Origin: Petunia secreta
Lineage: Eukaryota > Streptophyta > Magnoliopsida > Solanales > Solanaceae
Direction of reading: 5' to 3'
NCBI GenBank assembly: GCA_029990175.1
Contig: JARKIP010000011.1
Coordinates: forward strand, 29,176,001-29,240,000
DNA length: 64,000 bases
The translations under genes were made by a program, and so were the position numbers. Positions 32,454 to 44,514 of the stretch are shown here, piece after piece. Position 1 is the stretch's first letter. Each line of letters starts with the position of its first letter. The notes under the pieces were generated by a model. It was not told where the DNA came from. It ran no database searches and worked only from the letters and a program-made list of their open reading frames with translations.

Positions 32454-33237
32454 AGCATATTTAAGGTTAGAAAATAGTATCTTATTTTTGAATGTGTAAA
32501 CCATGTATATGCGGCTACTTTTGATTGAATTAATATGAATTGAATATGTTGTTGAATTTCAAGCCCGGTTACAAGTATGAATTGGTTTACTATTGTTTTG
32601 TTTTTGAAAGATTGTTTGCCTTATACATAAAGAATTGAATAGTTCGTTATGTCTAATTTTGTATATTTCAGATTAATACTCTTCCACTTTTCTCTAATCT
32701 ACGCTAGCCGTAGATAGTAATAGATGTGAGTTTATTTTCTAATTACCATAAAAGAATAATAAGAGACAATCTATCCTAGCATGTCAAATTACATACTAGC
32801 TAGGTGTATATAGGTTAAATTCTCTTTCCAATTAACTTGATAATTGATAGTGTATATTTTTCACACAAACAATATATAAACATTAACTCAATAGCTATGC
32901 ATCTTTACTGAAATTTTACCTCTATACAAGCTACATTTGAAGCTTTAAAAGGAAAACAACATCTAAAATGCTACGTACACATGGACAATTTAATTCGATT
33001 AATAAATATGTAAGCATGCATGTTACCAAAATCTACAACTCGAAGTAAACACAAAGAGTAGTTTAGAAAAGACCCCAGAAGTTAACGGTGTTAATTTTAC
33101 GTTAGGTTATAGGACTAGAATCATACACGTCATTTATTTCGAGGTTCAATGTGCTTAGGTCAATAACACAAGTATCAAAATTGTAATTTGGCAACAATCC
33201 AAGGACTAGAATGGCCTTTTGCCCTATTTTCTACTCT
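32454..33237. other. AT-rich intergenic sequence
   Basis: No gene is recognised. It presumably continues the locus interrupted by the LARD at 22563. Confidence 0.4.
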
Positions 33238-35400
33238 ATGTTGATATGATTGAGGACACGACCCACATTTCCGGCTAGGCCATGCGGGTACCCAACTACC
33301 TCCCCTAGACTTGTCGGGCGAACCCTATTGACTGAATCGATATAAATTGCAAATAATTGCCTTGAAACGAAAATGAACCAAATTTTAACAACACAAGATA
33401 ACTCTCAAGGATAGACAAACATACAAGCTGTCTGAATAATACAACTAACTACCCAGAATACACATGTTTAAAAGTTTTCAAGATCAGACATCTAAAAAGA
33501 CCAAAAGATATACACACCTCCCAAAGGGAGCAAAAGTAAGGAGAACTATAATATCTAAAGTTGGTGGCCACAATGAACAAGATGGCTCACCGTAGACAGC
33601 TGAAAACGTACTACTCCTCAATCACGACGCGGCTGGCTGAGTCCTGGAGCAGAATCTGCCGAACGAAAAGAAAACACAATAACAAATAGGGGGCGAGTCA
33701 TAAGGACCCAATAAGTGAGGACAAACTAGCAACCTCGAAAAAAAAACACTAGTCAGGAAAACAGAAGCCATAGCAGTCAACCGGATAAATCATTCACAGA
33801 TAATTAATGTAATAAATCTATACAGCTAAAAAAATGCATATAAAGATATGCAATGATGTATCATGATGCAATGGGGTCACATGTGCCCGAAACCTATCTC
33901 CAGCGCGGGACTCTCATCGTCTACTAGGAGATATATACAATAATGACCCTTCACCGACGCGAGACTTTCATCGACTACCGGGAAGTATATGCAGTAATGA
34001 CCCTTCATCGGCTCGGGACTCTCATCGATTACCGGGAAGTATATGCAATAATGAGAGCCAGAGTACAATGCTCAGATACTCTCAATGCAATACCAGCAAC
34101 AGGACATAACATATAATATATGACGTAAATTCAAAACTAAGGCGTAATGAGTACGCCTATCGGCAGCTACACACGTAAAGAACAAGTGGTAGAAAATCTA
34201 CGAGGTCAAATGCCTCCAAAGAAATGGATATAATCACTTACCTTATTCCAAAGCTAGCCCTGCTACTCAACAACTGCTTTCTTCCTTTGGATTAACTTCC
34301 AAACGATCCCGCTATATTCAATAAGCAGAAAAATTATATCAAATAAAGTTAAAGGCTTAATTCCTTATGTCTTAGGGAAATCCTATTAGGAACCTGATAC
34401 CTTATTCGCATACGCGATACGCAGCCCAAGCCTATACACAGGGTTCATAGTCACATAATCAAACCCTGAAGAAATTAAATTTATGGGTTGCCCATAACGT
34501 CCTGAGTACGAATATATAATCAATTCCACTAACAGGGTCCAATTATTCTTTAAACTATCAATCTAACTTATTAGAAAAATATCTAATATTCCAATTTTTA
34601 TCGTTAAAATATATTCAAACACACGTAATATGCTAAGATAATGAGTTAACATCATTACCTGGAGATTTTAGGGTAGAAATTCTACTATTTTTCCTCCTCC
34701 TTTTTCCTTTCCTTTCTTTCTTTTCTAGCTTTTCTTTCCTTCTGCGTTATCTTTTTTTTTTTTTTTTTTTTTTTTTGGCTTTTTGCGTTCTGTTCAAAGC
34801 TTAGCAGCTAAAAGGGATTTTGATTTGGATGCCCACCGCCCTTTTCTTTTCTTTCTTTTTTCTTTTTTTCTTTTTTAAAAATTCGCTATGACGATTAAAA
34901 TTAAAATAGTACCCTACGAAATTCGAAATGATTCTAAATTTTTCATACAAATTATACAAAATATATGTAACATACTCGCTAAGGCGGATCTCAAATTGGA
35001 CTCCCGAAACTCAAGATACGAATTAAAAGGAAAAAGACTAAATTATTAATTTTTTTCGGAACTTTAGCCGAAATCAGCCGAACAACCTCGAAACTCACTT
35101 TCAAAATTCACATATGTCATAAACGACCATACAAACCTAGCGACGCTTTCAGATTTCGAATCGGAGCTCATTCGCCAAAATTGTGCTCGAAAACCTTTTT
35201 TTTTTTTTTTTTTTACGATTTATCGCTAACGAAAACTGAAACCTTCTTCCGATGCATACCAACCGAGGTCTAATTTATCTCAAATTTTACAGACAAGTCG
35301 GGATGGTGCTTACGAAGCTTTTAAAATTGACGGCACGTCAATCGGAGACCTAATTCCCGAAACGACTACTTAAGGTCATTTCAATTGACTTTAAGTTCCA
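33238..35400. mobile_element. Possible degenerate LTR or LTR fragment
   Basis: The style (gaggacacgacccacatttc, gggtacccaactac, three diverged units of about 60 bp at 33893-34055 around ctctcatcgattaccgggaa, long T tracts at 34754-34776 and 35198-35215) resembles gypsy LTRs read in reverse. No protein, PBS or defined ends were found, so this is tentative. Confidence 0.35.
33893..34055. repeat. Three tandem units of about 60 bp
   Basis: Each contains a variant of ctcatcgattaccgggaagt, then atatgcaataatga. Confidence 0.75.
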
Positions 35401-36717
35401 AGGAGTAAAAGGATTTTAATTGGCTGAATGTATCAAATATGGTCTCTATAGCTGCCCTTGGATTAGGTAAAAATATGTGCTATCCAATTGCATTTTTCAG
35501 GGTTTTACTGTAGAAATTATTCTTTATGTTTATATCTCAATCTGTGAGCAACCTTGGCATGCTTTGTAGCGTGACTAAGTGAATTTATATAAACTAATGC
35601 AATGCTTCCCTCTCTCGATCTTTTACGTGTGTTTGAACTTTTGTTTTGAGGAGGGAGGGAGGGAGAAAATACAAGTTGTAATATAGAAGGAAAATAAAGG
35701 TAAAATGTGAGAGTTGTTGGGCATCACACATGCAAAGGAAAATGAAAAACAAGATGGTAATAAGGTGATACTTGATAAAGACGAAGAGAATCATATAGAT
35801 ACACACAAACCGATAGTATATATTTGTAGTTTTTGATTGCTTGTCCTTTTTCGTCTAATATATTCGTGCCATTTATACTATTTGTTGAAGGCAAGGATGA
35901 CCCTCCACCCTAATGAAAAAATGGCTATAGAAAGGGATGGGCTGAAATTAGAAACTTGCCAGTTTCAAGTCATTGTTTTTTTATGTTTATACACACACAG
36001 CGAGACACCCCAAGAGTAGATATTACTAGATTTCAATTGCATGTTCTTTACATTCATCTATTTGTGTTAGTATGCTATATTTTTAAAGCTGGTAGTTTCT
36101 GTAGTTTGGCAACTCTGTTGCTGTTGTCTTTTGAAGAAGATCTGTTGCTACTTCTAGTTTGCTGGCTGCCTTCAACACCTGTTTCTATCGGTCCTCGTCA
36201 AATTTCTACTGATTGTGTGTATCTTAAAAATCTCAGTAGAACCCCTTTTTCAACTTTATTGCATGTACACGAGTCACGACGAACTTGTACCGCGTACATT
36301 TTTATTGCAAGTTATTTGTCTAGTTGTAACCCAATCAGGAAGAATGCATCCCCAACACTTTGGAAAAAGAATTTATTACAATCATATGTTCATGGAAGTC
36401 ATATTGCTTGAATTTAGAGGTTTTATGTATTTGTCTCTTAGAGCCAATAATCTTACAAGGCTGCTGTATTGCTTAAATTTTATCCTTTTTTTGTTTCAAG
36501 TTTGTACATTTGGGAGTGAGGTAGTTTTCCACAAATTTATTTCCAGTAAAGGGACTTAAAAGAGCTCTAACATTTTTGCATAAATGTAATAAATTTTGTA
36601 TAAAGAGCTCGTACAATTTTTTCGGTGGAACATATGTATACTTTTATAATATACAGTGTTATTTTTCCTTTAAAGAATACAATATATGAAATAGCATAGT
36701 CATATTTTTCATTATCA
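35401..36717. other. Unassigned sequence before the satellite
   Basis: Frames at 35956-36411 and 36215-36559 overlap in different phases and show no domain or codon bias that I recognise. They could be decayed exons or chance. Confidence 0.3.
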
Positions 36718-37147
36718 AGGTATACCCTTGGAGTATACTATATATCCTTTTGCATTTGGATTAAAGTATGTGATGATATCGAGCAAATAAATATTTCAAT
36801 TTTTGTTGTTATGAACAAAGTATACCCTTTTGGTATATTGTATACTCTTTTGGTATATTCTTTTGTGTTTGAATCAAAAGTGTGTGATGATATCAAGCAA
36901 ATAAATATTTCAGTTTTGGTTGTTATGAACAAAGTATACCCTTTTGATATACTGTATACTCTTTTGGTATACCCTTTTACGTTTAGATCAAAATGTGCGA
37001 TTCTATCGAGGAAATAAATATTTCAGTTTTTGGTTGTGTTGAACAAAGTATACTCTTTTGGTATATTGTAAACTCTTTTGTGTTTGGATCAAAAGTGTGA
37101 TGATATCGAGAAAATAAATATTTTAGTTTTTATTGTTATGAACAAAG
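36718..37147. repeat. 113-bp-type satellite, left block
   Basis: Four diverged units with gtataccc, gaacaaagtataccc and gcaaataaatatttcag, clearly related to the main array to the right. Confidence 0.85.
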
Positions 37148-37522
37148 CAGACATACTCGTGGTGGATACCGCTAGTATCAGTAGCAGACTTGTTATTGGC
37201 TTTGATTTGACGGCAGAGCAACATGATTACATGATAGCTTTTCAAATAAGAAAAACAACATAAGGATTGAATATAAAAATAGAGATTTCAAGAAAAAGGT
37301 TGTCGGAGAATTTCAAGGTAGCAGGGAGATGAGTTCAGGATCAGGAAAGTCAAGCAGTGTGTTGATGCAAAGATGGCTACGGTTGCTATCTTGTGCATGT
37401 AATTGAAGGCTCTTTAGCCACATTTAACAAAAGATTCATGTAATTCTTTTTTTAAAAAAAAAAAAAAAAACTTGATTATAGTTTCATTATAATTATTGAA
37501 GATTCAAATTCTGCTTAAGATG
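37148..37522 (+). other. Orphan insert with poly(A)-like tract inside the satellite
   Basis: Unrelated to the satellite. The first part is open (…DILVVDTASISSRLVIGFD…) and ends in a stop at 37263. An AT-rich tail leads to 17 consecutive A at 37454-37470. This could be the 3' end of a retrocopied transcript, but the protein is not recognised. Confidence 0.3.
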
Positions 37523-37524
37523 TA

Positions 37525-37763
37525 CTCCCCCCGTTCCAAAATGGTTGTCATAGTTTCCTTATTAGTCCATTCCAAAAAGAATGACACAATTCTAAATTTG
37601 AAAATATTTTTGAGTTGAAACAATTACTTTACCCTTAATGAAATGCTTTATAGCCACATATTTATGTATGACTTATTTTGGACCACAAGTTCCAAAAGTC
37701 TTACCACATTTCTTAAACTCTGCTCCAAGTCAAACTATGACAACCATTTTGGAACGGAGGGAG
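37525..37763. mobile_element. Stowaway-type MITE
   Basis: 239 bp with long inverted ends (ctccccccgttccaaaatgg against its complement ending gaacggaggg) and TA on each side (37523-37524, 37764-37765). No coding capacity; movement would need a Tc1/mariner-type transposase. Confidence 0.9.
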
Positions 37764-37789
37764 TATTTATTATATTGATTTGTTCATTT

Positions 37790-40700
37790 TTTGTTATTTT
37801 GAACAAATTATATCCTTTTTGGTATACTGTATACTCTTCCGGAATATCCTTTTGTGTTTTGATCAAAGTGTGCAATACTACCGAGCGAATAAATATTTCA
37901 GTTTTTGTTGTTTTGAGCAAATTATACACTTTTGGTATACTTTATATTCTTATGGTATACCCTTTTGTGTTTGGCTACTGAGCGAGCAATGCTACCGAAC
38001 GAATAAATATTTCAGTTTTTATTGTTTTGAATAAAATATACCCTTTTAGTATACTGTATATCCTTGTGGTATACCCTTTTGTGTTCGAATCTAAGTGTGC
38101 GATGCTACCGACCGAATAAAAATTTCAATTTTTGTTGTTTTGAACAAAGTATACCCTTTTGGTATATTGTATACTCTTCTGGTATACCTTTTTGCATTTG
38201 GATCCAAGTGTGCGATGCTATCGAGCGAATAAATATTTCAGTCCTTGTGGTATACCCTTTTGTGTTCGAATCCAAGTGTGCGATGCTACCGAGCGAATAA
38301 AAATTTCAATTTTTGTTGTTTTGAACAAAGTATACCCTTTTGGTATATTGTATACTCTTCTGGTATACCTTTTTGCATTTGGATCCAAGTGTGCGATGCT
38401 ACCGAGCGAATAAATATTTCAATTTTTGTTTTTTTGAACAAAGTATACCCTTTTGGTATACTGTATACTCTTCAGGTATATCCTTTTGTGTTTGGATCCA
38501 AGTGTGCGCATGCTACCGAGCGCATAATTATTTCAGTTTTTGTTGTTTTGAACAAAGTATTCCCTTTTGATATGCTGTATATTCATATGTTATACCATTT
38601 TGTGTTCGGATCCAAGTGTGCGATGCTACCGAGCGAATAAATATTCCAGCTTTTCTTGTTTTGAACAAATATACACTTTTCGTATACTGTACACTCTTCT
38701 GGTATACCTTTTTGTTATATTGTATTCTCTTTTGGTATACCCTTTTGTGTTTGGATCCAAGTGTGACCTTTTTGTATTTTGATCCAAGTGTGTGATGCTA
38801 CCGAGCGAATAAATATTTCAGTTTTTGTTGTTTTGAACAAAGTATACCCTTTTGGTATATTGTATACTCTTCAGGTATATCCTTTTGTGTTTGGATCCAA
38901 GTGCGCGATGCTACCGAGCGCATAATTATTTTAGTTTTTGTTGTTTTGAACAAAGTATTCCCTTTTGATATACTGTATATTCTTCTGTTATAACCTTTTG
39001 TGTTTGGATCCAAGTGTGCGATGCTACCGAGCGAATAAATATTTCAGTTTTTATTGTTTTGAACAAAGTATACCCTTTTCGTATACTGTAAACTCTTCTG
39101 GTATACCTTTTTGGTATATTGTATTCTCTTTTGGTATACCCTTTTGTTTTTGGATCCAAGTTGGCGATGCTACTAAACGAATAAATATTTCTGTTTTTGT
39201 TGTTTTGAACAGAGTATACCCTTTTGGTATACTGTATACTCTTGTGGTAATACTCTTTTGTGTTTGGATCCAAGTGTGCGATGCTACCGAGCGAATAAAT
39301 ATTTCAATTTTTGTTGTTTTGAACAAAGTATACCCTTTTGGTATACTGTATACTCTTCAGGTATATCCTTTTGTGGTTGGATCCAAGTGTGCGATGCTAC
39401 TGAGCGAATAAATATTTCAGTTTTTGCTGTTTTGAACAAAGTATATCCTTTTGGTATACTGTATACTCTTCTTGTATACCCTTTTGTATTTGGATCCAAG
39501 TATGCGATGCTACCGAGTGAATAAATATTTCAGTTTTTGTTGTGTTGAACAAAGTATACCCTTTTGGTATATTGTATACTCTTATGGTATACCGTTTTGT
39601 GTTTGGATCCAAGTGTGCGATGCTACCGAGCGAATAAATATTTCTATTTTTGTTGTTTTGAATAAAGTATACCCTTTTGGTATACTGTATACTCTTCTGA
39701 TATACCCTTTTTTATTTGATTCCAAGTGTGCGCCGCTACCAAGCGAATAAATATTTCAATTTTTGTTGTTTTGAACAAAGTATACCCTTTTGGTATACTT
39801 TATACTATTCTAGTATACCCTTTTGCGTTTGGATTCAAGTGTGCGATGCTGCCGAGTGAATAAATATTTTAGTTTTTATTGTTTTGAACAAAGTACACCC
39901 TTTTGGTTACTTTATACTCTTACGGTATACCCTTTTGTGTTTGGCTCCAAGTGTGTGATGCTACCGAGCGAATAAATATTTTTGTTTTTTTTTTTTTGTT
40001 TTGAACAAAGTATACACTTTTGGTATACCGTATACTCTTGTGGTATACCTTTTTTGTGTTTGGATGCAAGTGTGCGATACTACCCAGGATAAATATTTCA
40101 GTTTTTCTTGTTTTGTACAAAGTATACCCTTTTGGTATACTGTATACTCTTCTGGTATACCCTTTTGTATTTGGATGCAAGTGTGCGACGCTACCGGACG
40201 AAAAAATATTTCTGATTTTGTTGTTTTGAACAAAGTATATCATTTTGATATACTGTATACTCTTCTGGTATACCCTTTTGTGTTTGGGTCCAAGTGTGCA
40301 ATGCTACCGAACGAATAAATATTTCAGTTTTTGTTGTTTTGAACAAAGTATATCCTTTTTGGTATACTGTATACTCTTCTGGTATACTCTTTTGTGTTTG
40401 GATGCAAGTGTGCGATGCTACCGAGCGAATAAATTTTTTAATTTTTGTAGTTTTGAACAAAGTACACTCTTTTACTGTATACTCATCTGGTATACCCTTT
40501 TGTGTTTGGATCCAAGTGTGCGATGCTACCGAGCGAATAAATATTTCAATTTTTGTTGTTTTGGATAAAGTATAATCTTTTGATATACTTTATACTCTTC
40601 TGGTATACCCTTTTGTGTTCGAATCGAAGTGCAAAATGTTTCAGAAGATATAGATATTTTAATTTTTATTATTTTTAAAGAAGTATACCTTTTTGGTATA

Positions 40701-40997
40701 TTGTATTCTCTTTTGGTATACCCCTTTGTGTTTGCGATGCTATCGAGCAAATGAGTATTTCAACAATTGTTATTTTGAACAAAATATACTTTTTTGGTAT
40801 ACAATATACTCTTTCGGTATACCTTGTTATGTTCGGTCGAAGTGCAAGATGTTTCAGAGCATATAAATATTTTAATTTTATTATTTTTAAAGAAGTATAC
40901 CTCTTTTGGTATACCGTTTTATGTTTGGATAAAAGTGTGAGATACTATCGAGCATATAAAATATTTCAGTTTTTGTGTTTGTGAACAAAGTATGCCT
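37790..40997. repeat. 113-bp satellite, main array of about 28 units
   Basis: The phrase accgagcgaataaatatttc recurs with a steady 113-bp step (39286, 39399, 39512, 39625). Each unit has about three gtatac palindromes and many have ggatcc. Units at both edges are more diverged. The many frames on both strands here (repeating VYPFGILYTLL or YTRRVYSIPKG) are repeat translations, not genes. Confidence 0.95.
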
Positions 40998-41004
40998 TTT
41001 TGGA

Positions 41005-41240
41005 TTAAAAAAAATGAGTATAATAAGATTACGGAGAAAGAAAATAAATTAAAAATAAAAAAATGGGGAGACATGAATAGTGTTAGAAACAAGAGAAAGA
41101 AAAAAGAAAGAAAATAGAAATAAAAAAGAATAAAAAGTGCAAAAAGGACCAAAAAAAAATGAAGAATAGTAAAAACGGAGAAGGAGAAAAAAATAATAAA
41201 AAAATGACCCAAAAAAAAGAAAAAATAATATAAAATATGA
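41005..41240. repeat. Purine-rich low-complexity tract
   Basis: Mostly A and G on the plus strand (aaagaaaaaagaaagaaaat). The long Phe/Ser/Leu frame on minus comes from it. Confidence 0.8.
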
Positions 41241-41291
41241 GGGGAGAGAGGAATTTGAGTTCTTTGTTTTATGTCTCAAAATAAGAAAGTA

Positions 41292-41542
41292 CTCCCTCCG
41301 TCCCAAATTAGTTGTCGTTTTTGAAAAAATGGTGTGTCCCAAATTAGTTGACACTTTAGGATTTCAAGACAAAAATTGTTAGTCTTTTCCAATTATACCC
41401 TTAATAATTAAATAAATTTTCAATAAAATTTAATAGTCGAACATTAAATAGGGGTAACATAGTAAAATACACACTCTATTTAATGATTTTCTTAATGGGC
41501 GTGAAGAAACTAAAAACGACAACTAATTTGGAACGGAGGGAG
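41292..41542. mobile_element. Stowaway-type MITE, second copy
   Basis: 251 bp with ends ctccctccgtcccaaattag and the matching complement, and flanking TA (41290-41291, 41543-41544). Its interior differs from the first MITE, so it is a different subfamily. Confidence 0.9.
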
Positions 41543-41544
41543 TA

Positions 41545-43146
41545 ATTAGCTAATAGGTATAGAATGTAAATATAATATGGATATAAATATAATGAGTGGA
41601 GCTATATAACTAAAATAATATGTATGTATATTTTTGTATATTCCCTCAATTTAATTCTCATGGCTCATCTCGTTTAAGATTTGGTGAATTATGCTGAAAG
41701 ATAGAGTCGGTGAGATAACAGAGATAAAATCATGGTGAAGAAGCAGAATACCTTGTTACTTGTTGAATTTCCTTTTGAAATCGACAAGGGCTTGTTTTGT
41801 TAAATTTATATAATGATACTTTTATCTTAAAAAAATAAATTATTTGTTTTTACTTTTGAGAAGAAGCTACAATCTGTATGTTATCCAACAGGATGATTCC
41901 ACATGTAAAGATAATATTCATGGTTTTGGTATAAATACTAGAATGATACAATCTCATAGACGCCAAAGTTATCGACAAACTTTAGACCACTTCATTGATC
42001 GGTCCAACTTTTTCAGCCGCAGGATAACATCTGTTTAATTTCATTTACGAAGGATTAGAAAGGAAATGAGCGAACTAATTAGGCATTAAATTTCACCGTC
42101 TCCCTACCTCTTTTCTTTTATTTCATTTCATTTCCATTCTTAAAAAAAACAAAGACTGAGAAATATCTTAACTTTTATATTGTAAACGTAATATTTTATC
42201 CACAGATCATACTGGACAGGTGTGGGAAACTCAATCATTGCTGGATCAAACAACAAGAGTAGTTGGCACTAGAAGAAAGAAGCCAGGAAGATTCATCCAC
42301 CAAATCGGAACCAAATAAATGTGAAGAAATAAATACTTAAAATGCTATTTTACTAAGTTATGTATAATAAGTCTAACAATATTTTTAACCAACCTGTTAA
42401 GCAGCAGATTCATTCTCATGCACATTAATCTCTTATTTAATCACATCAGTTCGTGGCCCTCAACTAAAGCACCTTCCCTTAGTTTCCTCTTTTATATTGG
42501 TCCAACTTCGACGAATCAATAATAATAATAATAATAATAATAATAGTAATTGCTATAACTAATTTTTGATTTAAGATATTTGACTTTATTATCATTGTTG
42601 TCGTTATTTTGGTGAAGGTAGACAGCAAATAAGACTTTTTAAATTCAACTTTAAGCAACTTTGAGGCCAGGAAATGTTGGCCAAGTATCCACTAAAATAT
42701 TCTAGGAAACAGATGAATTATACTAGTTCATGTTAAGACAGCTTGAGTTGTCTTTTCCACTATTCCAATTTCCATTTCTAATTGAATATTTCAAGCAACC
42801 CATTGATATTAAAAAGTCGCATTATATGCATTAACATCAACGTTTAGGATAAAAACAATGTCCTAACCACTTTCTACCTCAAATTTGATTTATGTTTTGG
42901 AAAAAGATCTTGTTACAACCTGTGCTATCTCTGCACCTTTCTTAATCTTCTCCTAGTCTTCTTTGTTTGCTAGTCTATCTCATTTTTCTCTCTGAATATT
43001 CCATTTGGAAAGAAGTACAAAATTCACATTCCACTTATTGTACCAAAGACAATTCAACAGGGGTATTCTTTTTCTCAAAAGGATAGTCAATTTCTTGATT
43101 TCTACCATTTTGTTGAAATTCCATTTGATAAATTTTTTATTGTAAT
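41545..43146 (+). promoter_or_regulatory. Upstream region of the CIPK gene
   Basis: No other gene is visible. It contains an AAT microsatellite (42519-42550). The last 150 bp are AT- and pyrimidine-rich as in a plant leader. No TATA box or transcription start can be fixed from sequence alone. Confidence 0.4.
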
Positions 43147-44514
43147 ATGGAGGAGAGGCAATTGTTGTTTGAAAAGTATGAAATAGGGAAGCTATTAGGC
43201 AAAGGAACTTTTGCAAAAGTTTACTATGGGAAGGAACTATCTACAGGGGAAAGTGTAGCCATAAAAGTGATAAAGAAAGAACAAGTCACTAGAGAAGGAA
43301 TGATGGACCAAATCACAAGAGAAATTTCAGTGATGCGCCGTGTTAGGCATCCAAATATTGTACAACTCAAAGAAGTCATGGCTACAAAGTCCAAAATCTT
43401 CTTCATAATGGAATATGTCAAAGGAGGTGAGCTCTTTGCAAAATTAGTATCCAAAGGGAAACTAAACGAAGAAGTTGCAAGAAAATACTTCCAACAATTG
43501 ATAAGTGCTGTTGATTTTTGCCATAGTCGCGGTGTCTATCACCGCGACTTGAAGCCTGAAAACCTTCTCCTTGATGAGAATGAAGACTTGAAGATATCCG
43601 ATTTCGGGTTATCAGCTTTGCCTGATGAGCAGTTGAGGAATGATGGTAATTTGCTTCATACGCAATGTGGAACGCCAGCTTATATTGCTCCAGAGGTATT
43701 AAGGAAAAAAGGTTATGATGGTGCAAAAGCTGACATTTGGTCATGTGGGGTTATCTTGTATGTACTTCTGGCTGGTTTTCTTCCATTCCAAGATGAGAAT
43801 TTGATGAACATGTATAAGAAGATTTTCAAGGCTGATTATGAGTTCCCTCCTTGGTTTTCGATGGATTCGAGACGTTTGATCTCTAAACTTTTAATGGCTG
43901 ATCCAGAAAGGAGAATAACAATACAAGGTGTCATGAGAGTTCCTTGGTTTAGGAAGAATTTAACTATACCAAGGGCATTTTCAATCCAGGACTTGCAAAA
44001 GATGGAAAAAGAAGAAGAAAATGAAGAGGGAATGAGCAGCATGCAGGGAAATATCATTAGAAAATCCCCTTCATCTCCTGCTTTTTTCAATGCATTCGAG
44101 TTGATTTCATCGATGTCATCTGGTTTTGATTTGTCTAGTTTGTTTGAGATTAAAGGGAAGGCTTCATCCATGTTCACTTCAAGGAAAACTGCTAGGGAAG
44201 TGATGGGGAAGTTAGAGAAAATGGCTAAAGGTATGAGGTATAAGATTTATAGGGTAAAACCATTCAAGTTAAAGATGCAATGCCCCGAGGAAGGTCGGAA
44301 AGGGCAGTTGTTGGTCACCGCCGAGGTGTTTAAGGTGGCGCCGGAGGTCACTGTCGTGGAGTTCTCTAAGTCCTCCGGCGACACTTTGGAGTATAACAAG
44401 TTTTGTGAAGAGGACGCTAGACCTGCCTTGAAAGACATTGTTTGGACATGGCAAGGGACTAGTACTGGAAATTCTGATAATGTTGATAACAACAAAGAGG
44501 AGTTGGAGCAATAG
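43147..44514 (+). CDS. CIPK: CBL-interacting protein kinase (SnRK3), CIPK5/CIPK25-like, intronless
   Basis: 455 residues in one exon, full length for the family. A Ser/Thr kinase activated when a calcium-loaded calcineurin-B-like (CBL) sensor binds, then acting on ion transporters and other targets at membranes. Visible: glycine loop GKGTFAKV (18-25), VAIK lysine (K40), HRDLKPEN (132-139, D134), DFG (152-154), an activation loop with LHTQCGTPAY, APE (181-183), and PW at the end of the kinase domain. The regulatory part has an acidic linker (286-296), the NAF/FISL motif around FFNAFELISSMSSGFDLS (313-330) that binds CBL, and the adjacent phosphatase-interaction region (about 345-375). The lack of introns fits the intron-poor CIPK clade, and the sequence is closest in my recollection to CIPK5/CIPK25. 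All catalytic residues are present. The ATG gives the usual MEE...LFEKYE start. Confidence 0.96.
   Translation: MEERQLLFEKYEIGKLLGKGTFAKVYYGKELSTGESVAIKVIKKEQVTREGMMDQITREISVMRRVRHPNIVQLKEVMATKSKIFFIMEYVKGGELFAKLVSKGKLNEEVARKYFQQLISAVDFCHSRGVYHRDLKPENLLLDENEDLKISDFGLSALPDEQLRNDGNLLHTQCGTPAYIAPEVLRKKGYDGAKADIWSCGVILYVLLAGFLPFQDENLMNMYKKIFKADYEFPPWFSMDSRRLISKLLMADPERRITIQGVMRVPWFRKNLTIPRAFSIQDLQKMEKEEENEEGMSSMQGNIIRKSPSSPAFFNAFELISSMSSGFDLSSLFEIKGKASSMFTSRKTAREVMGKLEKMAKGMRYKIYRVKPFKLKMQCPEEGRKGQLLVTAEVFKVAPEVTVVEFSKSSGDTLEYNKFCEEDARPALKDIVWTWQGTSTGNSDNVDNNKEELEQ

Noticed and set aside
35956..36559. Possible host gene in overlapping frames
   Set aside because: No domain, no splice model, and the frames compete; kept only as unassigned sequence.
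36738..40984. Dozens of overlapping frames on both strands
   Set aside because: They repeat every 113 bp in step with the satellite and exist because the unit lacks stops in several frames.
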